DNA of 22,987 bases from CBFDCQ01 sp965603355 (GTDB lineage: Bacteria > Hydrogenedentota > CAZGCA01 > CBFDCQ01). Under the pieces are notes generated by a model that was not told where the DNA came from, searched no databases, and was given only the letters and a program-made list of their open reading frames with translations. The translations under genes and the position numbers were made by a program. Every line of letters starts with the position of its first letter. Position 1 is the first letter of the stretch. Location of the stretch: positions 1 to 22,987 of the forward strand of contig CBFDCQ010000053.1 of NCBI GenBank assembly GCA_965603355.1, given 5' to 3'. Below are positions 13,703 to 22,390 of the stretch, in pieces.

Positions 13703-14665
13703 ATGCTCACCAAACGTCTGACCGTATCCGAGTCGGACGACGGGGAAAGGCTGGACCATTTCATCGGCGCACACGTGCCGGAACTCTCCCGGTCGCAAGC
13801 CAAGAAGCTGATCGTGGGAGGGCTTGTGACCGTGAACGAGAGAGCCGCCAAGCCGAGCACGACCCTCTCGTCGGGTGATGAAGTCCTGGTCCATGTCCCG
13901 GCACCCAAGGAAGCTGTTCCCGCACCCGAACCTATCCCCATGGACGTGGTTTATGAGGATGCGGACCTCCTTGTCATCAACAAGCCCGCCGGAATCGTGG
14001 TCCATCCCGCACCCGGGTCACCCGACGGCACTCTCGTCAACGCTATTCTGCACCATTGCGGTGACGAGCTGGCGATCTCCGGGACGAAGCGGCCGGGAAT
14101 CGTGCACCGCCTCGATAAGGACACTTCGGGGCTGCTGGTTGTCGCGAAGAACGACGCCAGCCACCGGTCGTTGGCCAAACAGATCAAGGATCGCTCTGCG
14201 GAACGCATCTACCTGGCGCTCGTCGAGGGTGTTCCGGAGGAGTCGCAGGGAAAGATAGACGCGCCCATTGGCCGCAGCATCGCCGACCGCAAACGTATGG
14301 CGGTCACAGGCGTCCGAGGTAGATCGGCCGTCACAAACTTCCGCGTCAAGGAACGCTTCAACGGGGCCGCGCTCCTCGAGGTCAAACTCGATACGGGCCG
14401 TACGCACCAGATCAGGGTGCACATGACGTTCATAGGGCATCCCATACTCGGCGACGCGAAGTACGGCGGCGGCAAACCGGCGAAACAGGCGTTCCCTGAA
14501 GAGGTAATGGCCGGGATCAACGCGCTCAAAGGTCAGGCACTTCACGCAACAGCTCTGGGATTTGTGCACCCCACGACGGGCCAGCCCGTCCGATTTGAGG
14601 CACCGCCGCGCGACGATTTCGCAGTGCTCCTCAATAAGCTCAGGGAAACGGCGTCACCGCAATAA
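13703..14665 (+). CDS. rluD: RluD-family 23S rRNA pseudouridine synthase
   Basis: A 320-residue enzyme that converts uridines to pseudouridine in rRNA. An S4 RNA-binding domain (about 1-65, with RLDHFIGAHVPELSRSQAKKLI) precedes the RluA/RluD catalytic domain, which contains GIVHRLDKDTSGLLVVAKN. The catalytic Asp is about residue 138, next to Asp139 of E. coli RluD. GRTHQIRVHM and HPILGDAKYGG are also family motifs. The ATG at 13703 has GAGGAGA 2-8 nt upstream; a start at 13667 would add 12 residues and is less likely. The last codons (from 14597) recur, diverged, at 15943-16002, so this 3' end may have been replaced. The family is certain; RluD versus another RluA-type paralogue is likely but not proven. 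Confidence 0.93.
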   Translation: MLTKRLTVSESDDGERLDHFIGAHVPELSRSQAKKLIVGGLVTVNERAAKPSTTLSSGDEVLVHVPAPKEAVPAPEPIPMDVVYEDADLLVINKPAGIVVHPAPGSPDGTLVNAILHHCGDELAISGTKRPGIVHRLDKDTSGLLVVAKNDASHRSLAKQIKDRSAERIYLALVEGVPEESQGKIDAPIGRSIADRKRMAVTGVRGRSAVTNFRVKERFNGAALLEVKLDTGRTHQIRVHMTFIGHPILGDAKYGGGKPAKQAFPEEVMAGINALKGQALHATALGFVHPTTGQPVRFEAPPRDDFAVLLNKLRETASPQ

Positions 14666-14756
14666 TCCACGAACCGGCGCAGGGTGCACCCGCAACTGAA
14701 TGAGGAGGGAATTCCCGCAAAACAGTGGCCCCTTATCTGAACCCATCGCCATCTGA

Positions 14757-14788
14757 GTCGTAGTATCAGGTGTAGGATTAGATACGAC
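14757..14788 (+). other. Stem-loop in the rluD-HEAT gene spacer
   Basis: GTC plus GTATC pair with GATACGAC (14781-14788) around a 3-nt bulge and a 13-nt loop. A perfect palindrome GGGAATTCCC lies upstream (14707-14716). There is no U-tract, so a terminator for rluD is only possible. The spacer 14666-14834 shows no clear promoter for the next gene. Confidence 0.3.
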
Positions 14789-14834
14789 CTCTGGGGGCGG
14801 CGGCGGGAAATATCCCCACGGGAGGGATGGTAAG

Positions 14835-15944
14835 ATGAGAACTTTGAGATTTGGTTTTGACACGGTGTTGGCTCTTACCCTTTGTTTCCTGCTCGCGTTT
14901 TCCCTGTGCCGAGCGGAGGAGCCCAGTAGCGATCAGACGGGGGAAGCCCTCAGCGGAGCCAGTGACGCCGAATTAGTGGATATGTTGTCCAGTGCGCAAC
15001 CCGAAGAAGCGAGAGATGTCCTTTTGCAGCGCATGGTCTCATATTATGAGAATGAACAGAACGACCAGATGGAAGCTCTGGCTAGTCTGTTGTCCGCTAC
15101 GTTAAAAGAAGCCTCAGGGGAGGAAGCTCGAATGAGGGTCCTTTCTCGGCTGAGGACTCTGTTGTGGGTGGGGCGTGGCGGGGCTGATACAGCGTTTCAC
15201 GCCGTCTGCCACACTCTACTTAACGATCCGTCTGACCATCTTCGCTTCGTGGCTGCCGAGATGCTGCGGGATTTTGGGCGGGCCGATGCGATCCCGGTTC
15301 TGACGGAAGCGGCCCTTGATGAGAAGAACCATTCACCAGAAATGGCCCATATGTTCTCGGTACGCGAAGCGGCGATAAGCGCTCTCGGAAGCTGCGGGCC
15401 CGAAGCGGTGCCGGTTCTGCTGGAACTAAGATCCAACGAGAAGCTGAGCACGAATCAGAGAAACATGTTGGTGGTTTCGGCGCTTGCACGGACGGCCGAC
15501 GAAGTCGTTGCTCTTCCGGAGGTTCTGGAGATAATAGACGTGGGGAGCGTGCCCGAGGTCTCGGCTGCTGTCGGTGGATTGGGAGGCGGGTTCCGCAGGT
15601 ACTCCACTGAAGCCCAAGCGACCATCATGGACGTCATACGCGCAGCACTTGCTCATCCCAGCCGCCATGTCCGTCACGCAGCGTGTGCGGCGGTGGAACG
15701 GATCGGGGAGCCTGCCAATATCCCGCTCCTTGAACCTTTGCTCGAGGATCCGCACATGGAGCTGAGCAGACAATACGATGAGACCAATACAGAGTTGGTC
15801 GAAGTTGAACTCTACCCGGTTCGCAAGAGGGCAGAGCTGGCAATCAAAGAGCTTAGCCGGATTGCTGAACAACGGGAGCGAGTAGCCGCGTCAGCGGCAT
15901 CGCCGGATCGCCGTCTCCACATCCCGAGCGTGGACATACCGTGA
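14835..15944 (+). CDS. Exported HEAT-repeat protein of unknown function
   Basis: A 369-residue protein. Residues 1-27 are a signal peptide ending SLCRA-EE; the Cys in FSLC is not in a good lipobox, so a soluble periplasmic or secreted protein is favoured. The mature part is almost all helical and contains HEAT/PBS-lyase-like repeats, for example HLRFVAAEMLRDFGRADAIP (about 134-153), VREAAISALGSCGPEAVP (about 176-193) and HVRHAACAAVERIGEPANIP (about 278-297). Such repeats make a curved surface for protein binding; no catalytic motif is visible. GGAGGG lies 8 nt before the ATG. The gene sits between rluD and a second diverged rluD 3' end, which suggests it arrived by recombination. Its partner and function cannot be told from sequence. 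Confidence 0.8.
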   Translation: MRTLRFGFDTVLALTLCFLLAFSLCRAEEPSSDQTGEALSGASDAELVDMLSSAQPEEARDVLLQRMVSYYENEQNDQMEALASLLSATLKEASGEEARMRVLSRLRTLLWVGRGGADTAFHAVCHTLLNDPSDHLRFVAAEMLRDFGRADAIPVLTEAALDEKNHSPEMAHMFSVREAAISALGSCGPEAVPVLLELRSNEKLSTNQRNMLVVSALARTADEVVALPEVLEIIDVGSVPEVSAAVGGLGGGFRRYSTEAQATIMDVIRAALAHPSRHVRHAACAAVERIGEPANIPLLEPLLEDPHMELSRQYDETNTELVEVELYPVRKRAELAIKELSRIAEQRERVAASAASPDRRLHIPSVDIP

Positions 15945-16002
15945 GGCGCCGCCACGCGACGATTTCGCAGCGCTGCTTCATACACTCAGGGAGAACGCCT
16001 GA
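15943..16002 (+). pseudogene. Orphan second copy of the rluD 3' end
   Basis: Read in frame from 15943 this encodes EAPPRDDFAALLHTLRENA and a TGA stop. The live rluD ends EAPPRDDFAVLLNKLRETA plus four more residues. Fifteen of 19 residues and 45 of 57 bases agree, and at least six differences are synonymous third-position changes, so both copies evolved under protein-level selection before one was cut off. Homology stops abruptly upstream of 15943, and the HEAT gene stop (15942-15944) overlaps it. Confidence 0.85.
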
Positions 16003-16098
16003 TCACAACCGCGCACTACCCCAAGTTGACCGGCGACCACCAGCCGGAACAGTACCCCATCAGACTTTGGCTTAGACCGAGAAGCTTCCAGGAAAAGA

Positions 16099-16175
16099 AC
16101 GAGGGAAGTTCAGTAGGACCAGCTTCCTCCCGCAATAAGATTCAGTTTTGGAGGGCGGCTAAGAACTTCCCTCGT
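16099..16175. repeat. Long-range stem-loop with perfect 13-bp arms between convergent genes
   Basis: ACGAGGGAAGTTC (16099-16111) and GAACTTCCCTCGT (16163-16175) are exact reverse complements around 51 nt. An inner stem is possible (AGC..CCTCC with GGAGG..GCT). A second weaker pair, GGGGGAT/ATCCCCC, follows (16185-16191 and 16239-16245). It could be a bidirectional terminator, a structured RNA, or the remains of a small mobile element. No gene is visible in 16003-16277. Confidence 0.6.
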
Positions 16176-16277
16176 GGATACAACGGGGGATGATGGCTCG
16201 AGGTGCTCCTTTCCGGACAGCCCGCACTTTTGACCAGAATCCCCCTCCAGTATGAAGTGGCCAATTGCGACGTCCTT

Positions 16278-17144
16278 TCATTCAACCGTACTCACACCGA
16301 ACCCGGCCACAAGCCGTTCAAGCAGTCCGCGCCGCTTTCGCACCCCGAGCGGCACGCGAAAGTCCACAAGTTTCGCGGCAAGCGCTCGCACGCTCTTGGC
16401 GGCGGGCGAGTTCGGATACAGCTGTATCAATGCGCGCGATTTCATCACCGCCTGAGCGAGGTGGTGGTCGTACGGAACACATCCCACGGTTCTCACTCTG
16501 CGGTTCAGGAACTGTTTCACAACCGACTCTATACGCTGGGCTATGCGGTTTGCCTGACGCTCGTCCTTGACCATGTTCACGACGAGTTTAATCGTCGCGT
16601 TAGGCTGCCTCTCGAATATCGTCTTGATCGTCGCATAAGCGTCGAGCACCGCCGTAGGCTCCGGCGTTGTTACAAGCAGAACCTCGTCCGCGGCAACCGC
16701 AAAACCGACCACGTTCTTCGATATTCCGGCCATGGTGTCCACGAGAATGATATCAACACTGCCCTGTAGCGAGGAGAAATCTTTGATGAACTGCTGCCTT
16801 TTCTTACTTGTCAGATCGGCCAGCTTCGATATTCCTGAACTTCCCGGTATAATTCTCACCCCGGCGGGACCGGTCACCATAATGTCCTCGAGCCTCTTCA
16901 GACCGTCAACGACGTGCTGCACGTTATAGTCAGAGGCTATTCCGAGGAGCGTCTCGATATTGGCGAGCCCAAGATCAACGTCCACGATCAAGACGCGCCT
17001 GCGCAACTCCGCAAGGGCGATCCCGAGGTTAATCACCATATTGGACTTGCCGACGCCGCCTTTACCGCTGGTAACGGCGATCATCTTTGTCGGACCGTTA
17101 TTCTTACTCGCCAGCTCTCTCAGTCCGGCCGCCTGGTCTGTCAC
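16278..17144 (-). CDS. flhG: FlhG, MinD/ParA-type ATPase controlling flagellar number
   Basis: A 288-residue ATPase with the deviant Walker A SGKGGVGKS (Lys28 and Lys33), the switch DVDLGLANIETLLG, and Walker B IILVDTMAG. The N-terminus reads MTDQAAGLR, which is the DQAxxLR motif by which FlhG activates the FlhF GTPase. A C-terminal amphipathic helix for membrane contact is plausible (RKRRGLLERLVAGF). The start overlaps the flhF stop as ATGA. It is the last gene of the flagellar run and converges on the HEAT gene. FlhG versus MinD is decided by the N-terminal motif and the context. Confidence 0.93.
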   Translation of the reverse strand: MTDQAAGLRELASKNNGPTKMIAVTSGKGGVGKSNMVINLGIALAELRRRVLIVDVDLGLANIETLLGIASDYNVQHVVDGLKRLEDIMVTGPAGVRIIPGSSGISKLADLTSKKRQQFIKDFSSLQGSVDIILVDTMAGISKNVVGFAVAADEVLLVTTPEPTAVLDAYATIKTIFERQPNATIKLVVNMVKDERQANRIAQRIESVVKQFLNRRVRTVGCVPYDHHLAQAVMKSRALIQLYPNSPAAKSVRALAAKLVDFRVPLGVRKRRGLLERLVAGFGVSTVE

Positions 17145-18301
17145 AGGTTACCGTCTCCCAACATCATCCCGGTTATGTTGTCAACTCTTGCAAGCCGTAT
17201 GTCGTCCGGCACGTTCTGGCCCGTGCTGAAGAAGCTTATCGGCGTATTCACCTGCGAAAGCGTGTTCAGGATTACCCCCAACTGTTGCGTCTCGTCTATT
17301 TTCGAGAAGAGCAGACAGTCCGGTTTGACTGCGGAGAACCTCTCTATAACCCGCACGAGCTCTTTGAAATCGGTGGTCGCACTCAGCACGAGGTGCGTCT
17401 CGTCGGTTGAAGCCGCATCGAGATAGCGTTTGACCTCGGCGATCTGCTCCTCGTTGTACTGCGACCCTCCGGCGGTATCTATGAAGATGTAATCGCAGTC
17501 CTTGTACCGTTTGACGGCGGATTTCATGTCCTTTGGCGACAACGCCACCTCCAGCGGTATGCCGATAATGTCCGCATAAACCTTGAGCTGGTCGGTAGCG
17601 GCGATCCTGTAAGTATCAGCGGTGACCAGCGCTACGCGTTTTCCCTCCTTCATCGAGAGGTTCGCGGAGAGTTTGGCCGTGGAGGTGGTCTTGCCGACAC
17701 CGGTCGGCCCGACGAGCGCTATTACCCGCGCCCGGCTCTTGCTGGGCGGCGTAATCCCGCCGGTTACCATCACGTATCGGCCAATTTCCATGTCCAGACG
17801 CTCTCGGACCAGCTTCTCGTCCCCGAGGCTTTGACCGTCGAGCTCATCGTGTATCGCCCTGATGATCTTGCGCGCCAGCGGCTTTCCCACCCCGGTATCC
17901 ACCAGCCTCTGATAATGCTTCGCCAATCCGCGCGGGAATCCCCCGCTGGCCGCCGTCTCGCCCGACAGAGACTCCAAAAGGACTTTGAGTTCTTTGAGCT
18001 GTGCCCCGAGAGAAGGTTCCTGCGCCTCGACAACCTCCGCCTGCCTCTTCTTCATTCCGTTAGCGCTCCTCTGGACGTCGGCATATGCGCTCCGTGCGCG
18101 CGCCGACAACGACGCAGTATCGTCCATGATCTTGATATCGTCCGATGCAGTTACCTGCACGATCTCCCGTCCGCCGAGACCGAGGAATCCTCCGCGCCTG
18201 AAAGTCTTCGTGTGCAGGATCACGGCATCCGGACCCATCGTCCGTTTGACTTTAACGAGAGCCTCTTGCATGCTCTCGCCTTGGAATTTCTTAACCAGCA
18301 T
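17141..18301 (-). CDS. flhF: FlhF, SRP-type GTPase for flagellum placement
   Basis: A 386-residue protein. It has a basic N-terminal domain (about 1-110), an N-type helical region, and an SRP/FtsY-like GTPase with P-loop GPTGVGKTT (198-206), DTYRIAATDQL (229-239, the insertion-box region), G3 DTAG (275-278) and a G4-like SKID. FlhF marks where the flagellar base forms, often at a pole. The G3 motif is followed by Gly, not the usual Arg (DTAGGS versus DTAGR). Its first 11 nt overlap the end of flhA, and its last 4 nt overlap flhG, so translation is probably coupled. Confidence 0.95.
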   Translation of the reverse strand: MLVKKFQGESMQEALVKVKRTMGPDAVILHTKTFRRGGFLGLGGREIVQVTASDDIKIMDDTASLSARARSAYADVQRSANGMKKRQAEVVEAQEPSLGAQLKELKVLLESLSGETAASGGFPRGLAKHYQRLVDTGVGKPLARKIIRAIHDELDGQSLGDEKLVRERLDMEIGRYVMVTGGITPPSKSRARVIALVGPTGVGKTTSTAKLSANLSMKEGKRVALVTADTYRIAATDQLKVYADIIGIPLEVALSPKDMKSAVKRYKDCDYIFIDTAGGSQYNEEQIAEVKRYLDAASTDETHLVLSATTDFKELVRVIERFSAVKPDCLLFSKIDETQQLGVILNTLSQVNTPISFFSTGQNVPDDIRLARVDNITGMMLGDGNL

Positions 18302-20393
18302 CCGCGAGGTTCACCGTCCCTTCACTCTCCAACGTAACCGAGGGGTCAATCTCGTTGAAGCTCAGAACGACTACGTTTGGCACCGATTTTTCCACCATGC
18401 GTTTCAGGAACCGTCTCACCTGGCCCGCACAAAGTATGACCGGCTGGTGACCGAGCGAGATCGCCTTTTCCGCACCCTTGGCCACGGCGGAGATTATCTG
18501 CCGCATCTGAGCCGGTTCAAGCACCGCGCGGCCCACACCTTGAATCTCCTTGATGGAGCCCGCCATCTCCTCCTCGATCTCCGGAGCAATGGTCATAACG
18601 TGCATTTTGCCTTCCGCATCGGCATAGTCTGCGCAGATGGTTCTGGCCAGACTTTGCCGCACATACTCCGTCAGTAGATCCAGGTCCTTCGTTATAGTAA
18701 CATAATCAGACAAAATTTCAAGTGTCGTCTCAAGATTCCGAATCGGGACCCGTTCTCGCAGCAGGTTCTGCAACACCTTCTGAACCTCACCGACGGTGAT
18801 GCGCGTCGGGATGAGCTCCTCGACCACTGCGGAAGCGGTTTTCCTGATGTTCTCTATCAGCTCGTTCACATCCTGCCGGGTCAGCAGCTCGTGAGCGTGC
18901 CTTCTGATCACCTCCGTGAGATGCGTGGCGAGAACCGTCTGCGGGTCAACGACGGTGTATCCGAGCCGTTCCGCCGTCTCTTTCTGCGCCTCGGTTACCC
19001 ATACCGCCGGAAGACCGAAGGCCGGTTCCACCGTGGCAACCCCGGATATCGGCTCTTCGACCAGACCAGGGTCCATCGCCAGATAGTTGTCCACGTACAG
19101 CGTGAACCGGGCAACCTCCGCCTCCCTTATCCTTATGACGTACTCGTTCGGGTCGAGCTGCATGTTGTCGCGAATGCGTATCGGCGGAACGACGAAACCC
19201 ATCTTGAGCGCCATCTGCCGCCGTATTATGCTCACCCTGCTCAGCAAGTCCCCACCCTGCGCCGCGTCTGCAATAGGTATTAAGGCATAGCCCAGCTCAA
19301 CCTCCATGACATCAACCTGCAGCAGGTCCATCGGGCGTTCTTCGGGTTCTTCGACCATTTCGGCGGCCCTCTCAGCCACCGCGGTTCTCCGTTGGATCTC
19401 CTCCGTGGTGCGCTTGGCCCTCGAAGTGCGTGCCGCGACGCTCGCCAGCAGCCCGCCGATCACTATGAACGGCACGGAGGGCAAACCGGGCACGAGCGCA
19501 AGCAGGAAAAGCATTACTGCGGCCACGCCTATGGCTCGCGGGTATGCAAGAGTCTGCCGGATAATGTCCGTGCCGAGGTCGGCATCCGATACCGTGCGGG
19601 TCACAATAATGCCCGCAGATGTTGCTACGATAAGCGCCGGTATCTGTGTGACCAGACCGTCGCCGATCGTCAATAGCGTATACGTCTGCACTGCTTCGGC
19701 GGGCGAACGGCCCTGCATCAGTATGCCAATAACTAAACCGCCGATTATGTTGACCGCCGTTATGATCAGCCCGGCAATAGCGTCGCCCCTGACGAACTTC
19801 GTCGCGCCGTCCATCGCCCCGTAGAAGTCGGCTCCGCGCTCGATGCGCTGTCTGCGCTCACGAGCCTGAGCTTCCGTGATCAGCCCCGCGTTCAGGTCGG
19901 CATCTATCGCCATCTGTTTGCCCGGCATCGCGTCGAGCGTGAACCTCGCAGCGACCTCCGAGATTCTACCTGCGCCCTTGGTTATCACCACGAACTGGAT
20001 CACGACAAGAATGGCAAAAATCACCGCGCCCACAACGTAGTTGCCGCCAACAACAAACTGCCCGAACGCACGAATCACGTTGCCCGGGTTTGCCGTCAAC
20101 AGGATCAGTCGCGTCGACGCCACGTTCAGGCACAGCCGCAGAAGTGTCAGCACCAGCAACATCGAGGGGAAAACGGCGAACTCCGGCGGGTCGCGCAAGT
20201 ACATCGTGACCAGCACAATTATGACCGACAGCGAGATGTTAAACGTGATCAGGAAGTCCATCAGCCTGGGCGAGATCGGTATGATCATGACCGCCAGAAT
20301 ACCGACAACGACGGCCGCCATACCTATGTCCGGTGTGATGGCGGGACGTCTCTGATCCGCACGAGCCAGCGCTTCAGCCCCTTCAACTGCCAA
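18291..20393 (-). CDS. flhA: FlhA, flagellar type III export gate protein
   Basis: A 700-residue inner-membrane protein. About eight membrane segments occupy residues 23-330, with the conserved cytoplasmic FHIPEP-family stretch VITKGAGRISEVAARFTLDAMPGKQMAID (about 136-164). A linker of about 30 residues and the cytoplasmic ring domain (about 360-690) follow. FlhA forms the nonameric ring that receives substrate-chaperone complexes and takes part in proton-driven export. Length is normal. It lies 15 bp after flhB and overlaps flhF. No unusual residues were noticed. Confidence 0.97.
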   Translation of the reverse strand: MAVEGAEALARADQRRPAITPDIGMAAVVVGILAVMIIPISPRLMDFLITFNISLSVIIVLVTMYLRDPPEFAVFPSMLLVLTLLRLCLNVASTRLILLTANPGNVIRAFGQFVVGGNYVVGAVIFAILVVIQFVVITKGAGRISEVAARFTLDAMPGKQMAIDADLNAGLITEAQARERRQRIERGADFYGAMDGATKFVRGDAIAGLIITAVNIIGGLVIGILMQGRSPAEAVQTYTLLTIGDGLVTQIPALIVATSAGIIVTRTVSDADLGTDIIRQTLAYPRAIGVAAVMLFLLALVPGLPSVPFIVIGGLLASVAARTSRAKRTTEEIQRRTAVAERAAEMVEEPEERPMDLLQVDVMEVELGYALIPIADAAQGGDLLSRVSIIRRQMALKMGFVVPPIRIRDNMQLDPNEYVIRIREAEVARFTLYVDNYLAMDPGLVEEPISGVATVEPAFGLPAVWVTEAQKETAERLGYTVVDPQTVLATHLTEVIRRHAHELLTRQDVNELIENIRKTASAVVEELIPTRITVGEVQKVLQNLLRERVPIRNLETTLEILSDYVTITKDLDLLTEYVRQSLARTICADYADAEGKMHVMTIAPEIEEEMAGSIKEIQGVGRAVLEPAQMRQIISAVAKGAEKAISLGHQPVILCAGQVRRFLKRMVEKSVPNVVVLSFNEIDPSVTLESEGTVNLADAG

Positions 20394-20408
20394 GACCTAG
20401 TCTCCCAT

Positions 20409-21506
20409 TCAAACGGCGGCGACTACCCTTTCGCTCGCCTTTTCCGCTCTCCGGTCTATCTGGTACACGTACGCGAGAACCTCCGCCACAACCTGGTAGA
20501 GGTTCTCCGGAATCTCCTGACCGACTTCGACCGATTTGTACAGCAACTGTGCCAACGTTCTCTTCTCGACAACGGGTACTCGATTCTCAGCGGCGATCTG
20601 TTTGATCCGCTCAGCCAGAAGTCGGGCACCCTTTGCAACGACCGTCGGCGCCCCCATCCTCGTCATGTCGTAGCGCAACGCCACGGCTATGTGATACGGG
20701 TTCGTGACCACGACGTCGGCAGTGGGCACTTCCGTCATCATCCTTTGAAGCGACATCTGCCGACGTATGCTCCGGATTCGAGCGCGTATCTGAGGGTCGC
20801 CCTCCAGATGGCGCAGTTCTTCCCGCACTTCCTGTCGCGTCATCTTGATGCTGCGCTCATGCTTCCACCTCTGGAATCCATAATCGAGAATCGCAAGGAA
20901 GATCATCGCCAGCGCCGCCCTCATAGCGAGCCGAAAACAAAGCATCAGTATCGCGAGCACGATCGGGCCGGGCGCGCTCGCGGGAAGTAGCACAAGGTGC
21001 GGTACCGCCGCTCGAATCGTGGCATATGCGACCCATCCCACTACCCCCAGCTTCAATGTTGCTTTCACCAGGTCCACGACCGAGGTAATCGAGACGAATT
21101 TCGAGAATCCCGAAAGCGGGTTGAGTTTCGTTAGATCAGGGACCATCTTTTCTCCGGAGAACGTGAACCCGACCTGCATCACATTCGCCAATACTCCCGC
21201 CACGAGCGCGACGATCATGAACGGAAGTATGATTTTCGCCAGAGGAATCAGAGCGCCTAAGGCGAACGAGCTGAACGTGCTGCTGGTCAACTGCGTCTCA
21301 CAGGCCGTCGCCAGATGATACTGAAACACCGTGTACAGTTCACGAACCGCGTGCCGACCCAGCAGGTACAGCGCTATCAAGGACGCAATGAGCGTAATCG
21401 TCGAGTTCATGTCCTGACTTTTCGCGACCTGCCCTTTTTTGCGCGCCTGCTCCCGCTTACGCGGGGTTGCCGGTTCAGTCCGTTCGCCGGCCGGTTCCTC
21501 GGGCAT
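20409..21506 (-). CDS. flhB: FlhB, flagellar export switch protein, with a variant cleavage site
   Basis: A 365-residue protein with an N-terminal basic tail (GERTEPATPRKREQARKKGQVAKS), four membrane segments (about 30-210) and a cytoplasmic domain. FlhB normally cuts itself at NPTH (Asn269-Pro270), which changes export from rod/hook to filament substrates. Here the site reads NPYH: codons AAC CCG TAT CAC at 20702-20691, with Asn at residue 269. Asn, Pro and His are kept, Thr is Tyr, and the next Tyr is Ile (NPYHIAVAL). The neighbours fliR and flhA have the usual order. The family is certain; whether cleavage is normal is not known. Confidence 0.96.
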   Translation of the reverse strand: MPEEPAGERTEPATPRKREQARKKGQVAKSQDMNSTITLIASLIALYLLGRHAVRELYTVFQYHLATACETQLTSSTFSSFALGALIPLAKIILPFMIVALVAGVLANVMQVGFTFSGEKMVPDLTKLNPLSGFSKFVSITSVVDLVKATLKLGVVGWVAYATIRAAVPHLVLLPASAPGPIVLAILMLCFRLAMRAALAMIFLAILDYGFQRWKHERSIKMTRQEVREELRHLEGDPQIRARIRSIRRQMSLQRMMTEVPTADVVVTNPYHIAVALRYDMTRMGAPTVVAKGARLLAERIKQIAAENRVPVVEKRTLAQLLYKSVEVGQEIPENLYQVVAEVLAYVYQIDRRAEKASERVVAAV

Positions 21507-21527
21507 TCTCAGTTCCCCTTAAGTTCG

Positions 21528-22304
21528 TTACATATGGTCCAGTACAAGACCGACTTTGTGCCACATCCCGTCAAACGTGCCTCTCAGCAGCATGAAGAAC
21601 ATCTCTATGGAAAGCGCAACCATCAACAATCCGACGCCTATCGTAAATGGAAAACCCACGATGAGCAGGTTGATATTGGGTACGAGCCTGCCTATGATAC
21701 CCAGGCTCGCCATCGTGAGAAGAAGCGCTGCCAGCGCCGGGGCCGCCACTCGAATCGCCAGACTGAACAGGTCGCCGAAACTGCGGATCAATATGGCCGG
21801 CACAGCGGCGTCGTAGCTCACTCCGCCGACCGGTACCTTGACAAAACTGTACGCCAACATCTCGATGATGCGAAGATGCCCATTCAACGTCAGGAAGAAC
21901 AGTGTCGCCATCAGGAATTGAAAGAAGCCTATCAGAGGAACCTGCGTCTCGAGCGCCGGGTGAATCACGTTCGCGACCCCGAACCCCATCTGCATGTCCA
22001 CAATCTGACCGGCGACCTGTACCCCCATGAACACCAGAAACATCACGAACCCGCACACCAGGCCGACCGCGATCTCTCCCGCGGCCATCAATCCAAGACG
22101 CAGCGGGTCGTCCGGCAACTGTGCCTCGGGAGCCGCGATAACGGGAGTGAGGATGAGAGCGAGCAGAAGTGCAATGCTTATCTTCACGGTGGCGGGGATC
22201 ATCCTGCTGCCGAAGATCGGCACCATCAGCATAAACGCGGTGATCCGCATGAAGATCAGAGAGAAGAGCTTGAACTCCCCCAGCTGCAAGTCGAGAAAGT
22301 ACAC
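21528..22304 (-). CDS. fliR: FliR, flagellar export gate protein
   Basis: A 258-residue membrane protein with about six hydrophobic segments and typical FliR features: LIFMRITAFMLMVPIFGSRMIPATVKI near the start, and GQIVDMQMGFGVANVIHPALETQVPLIGFFQF in the middle. FliR joins FliP and FliQ in the helical export channel. The GTG start has a poorly spaced ribosome-binding site; a TTG at 22289 would remove five residues and is a real alternative. It lies 84 nt after fliQ, with a strong hairpin in the gap, and 21 nt before flhB. Confidence 0.94.
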   Translation of the reverse strand: MYFLDLQLGEFKLFSLIFMRITAFMLMVPIFGSRMIPATVKISIALLLALILTPVIAAPEAQLPDDPLRLGLMAAGEIAVGLVCGFVMFLVFMGVQVAGQIVDMQMGFGVANVIHPALETQVPLIGFFQFLMATLFFLTLNGHLRIIEMLAYSFVKVPVGGVSYDAAVPAILIRSFGDLFSLAIRVAAPALAALLLTMASLGIIGRLVPNINLLIVGFPFTIGVGLLMVALSIEMFFMLLRGTFDGMWHKVGLVLDHM

Positions 22305-22351
22305 TCCTGCTATAGCTCCTGCAAGATGGGTCCTCCCTGACGCTCCGCAAC

Positions 22352-22390
22352 AAGGACGCAGAACCGGCTTCCGTTCCAGGATGCGTCCTT
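22352..22390 (-). terminator. Strong hairpin between fliQ and fliR
   Basis: Perfect 9-bp arms AAGGACGCA/TGCGTCCTT (22352-22360 and 22382-22390) enclose a second stem GAAC-GG/CC-GTTC with a 1-nt bulge. On minus it starts inside the fliQ stop codon and is followed by TTGTTG rather than a U-run. It may be a leaky terminator or an RNA stability element that sets fliQ above fliR. Confidence 0.5.

Noticed and set aside
21315..22340. Plus-strand open frame opposite flhB and fliR, His/Gln/Arg-rich
   Set aside because: The composition is what results from reading membrane-protein genes backwards; no domain is visible.
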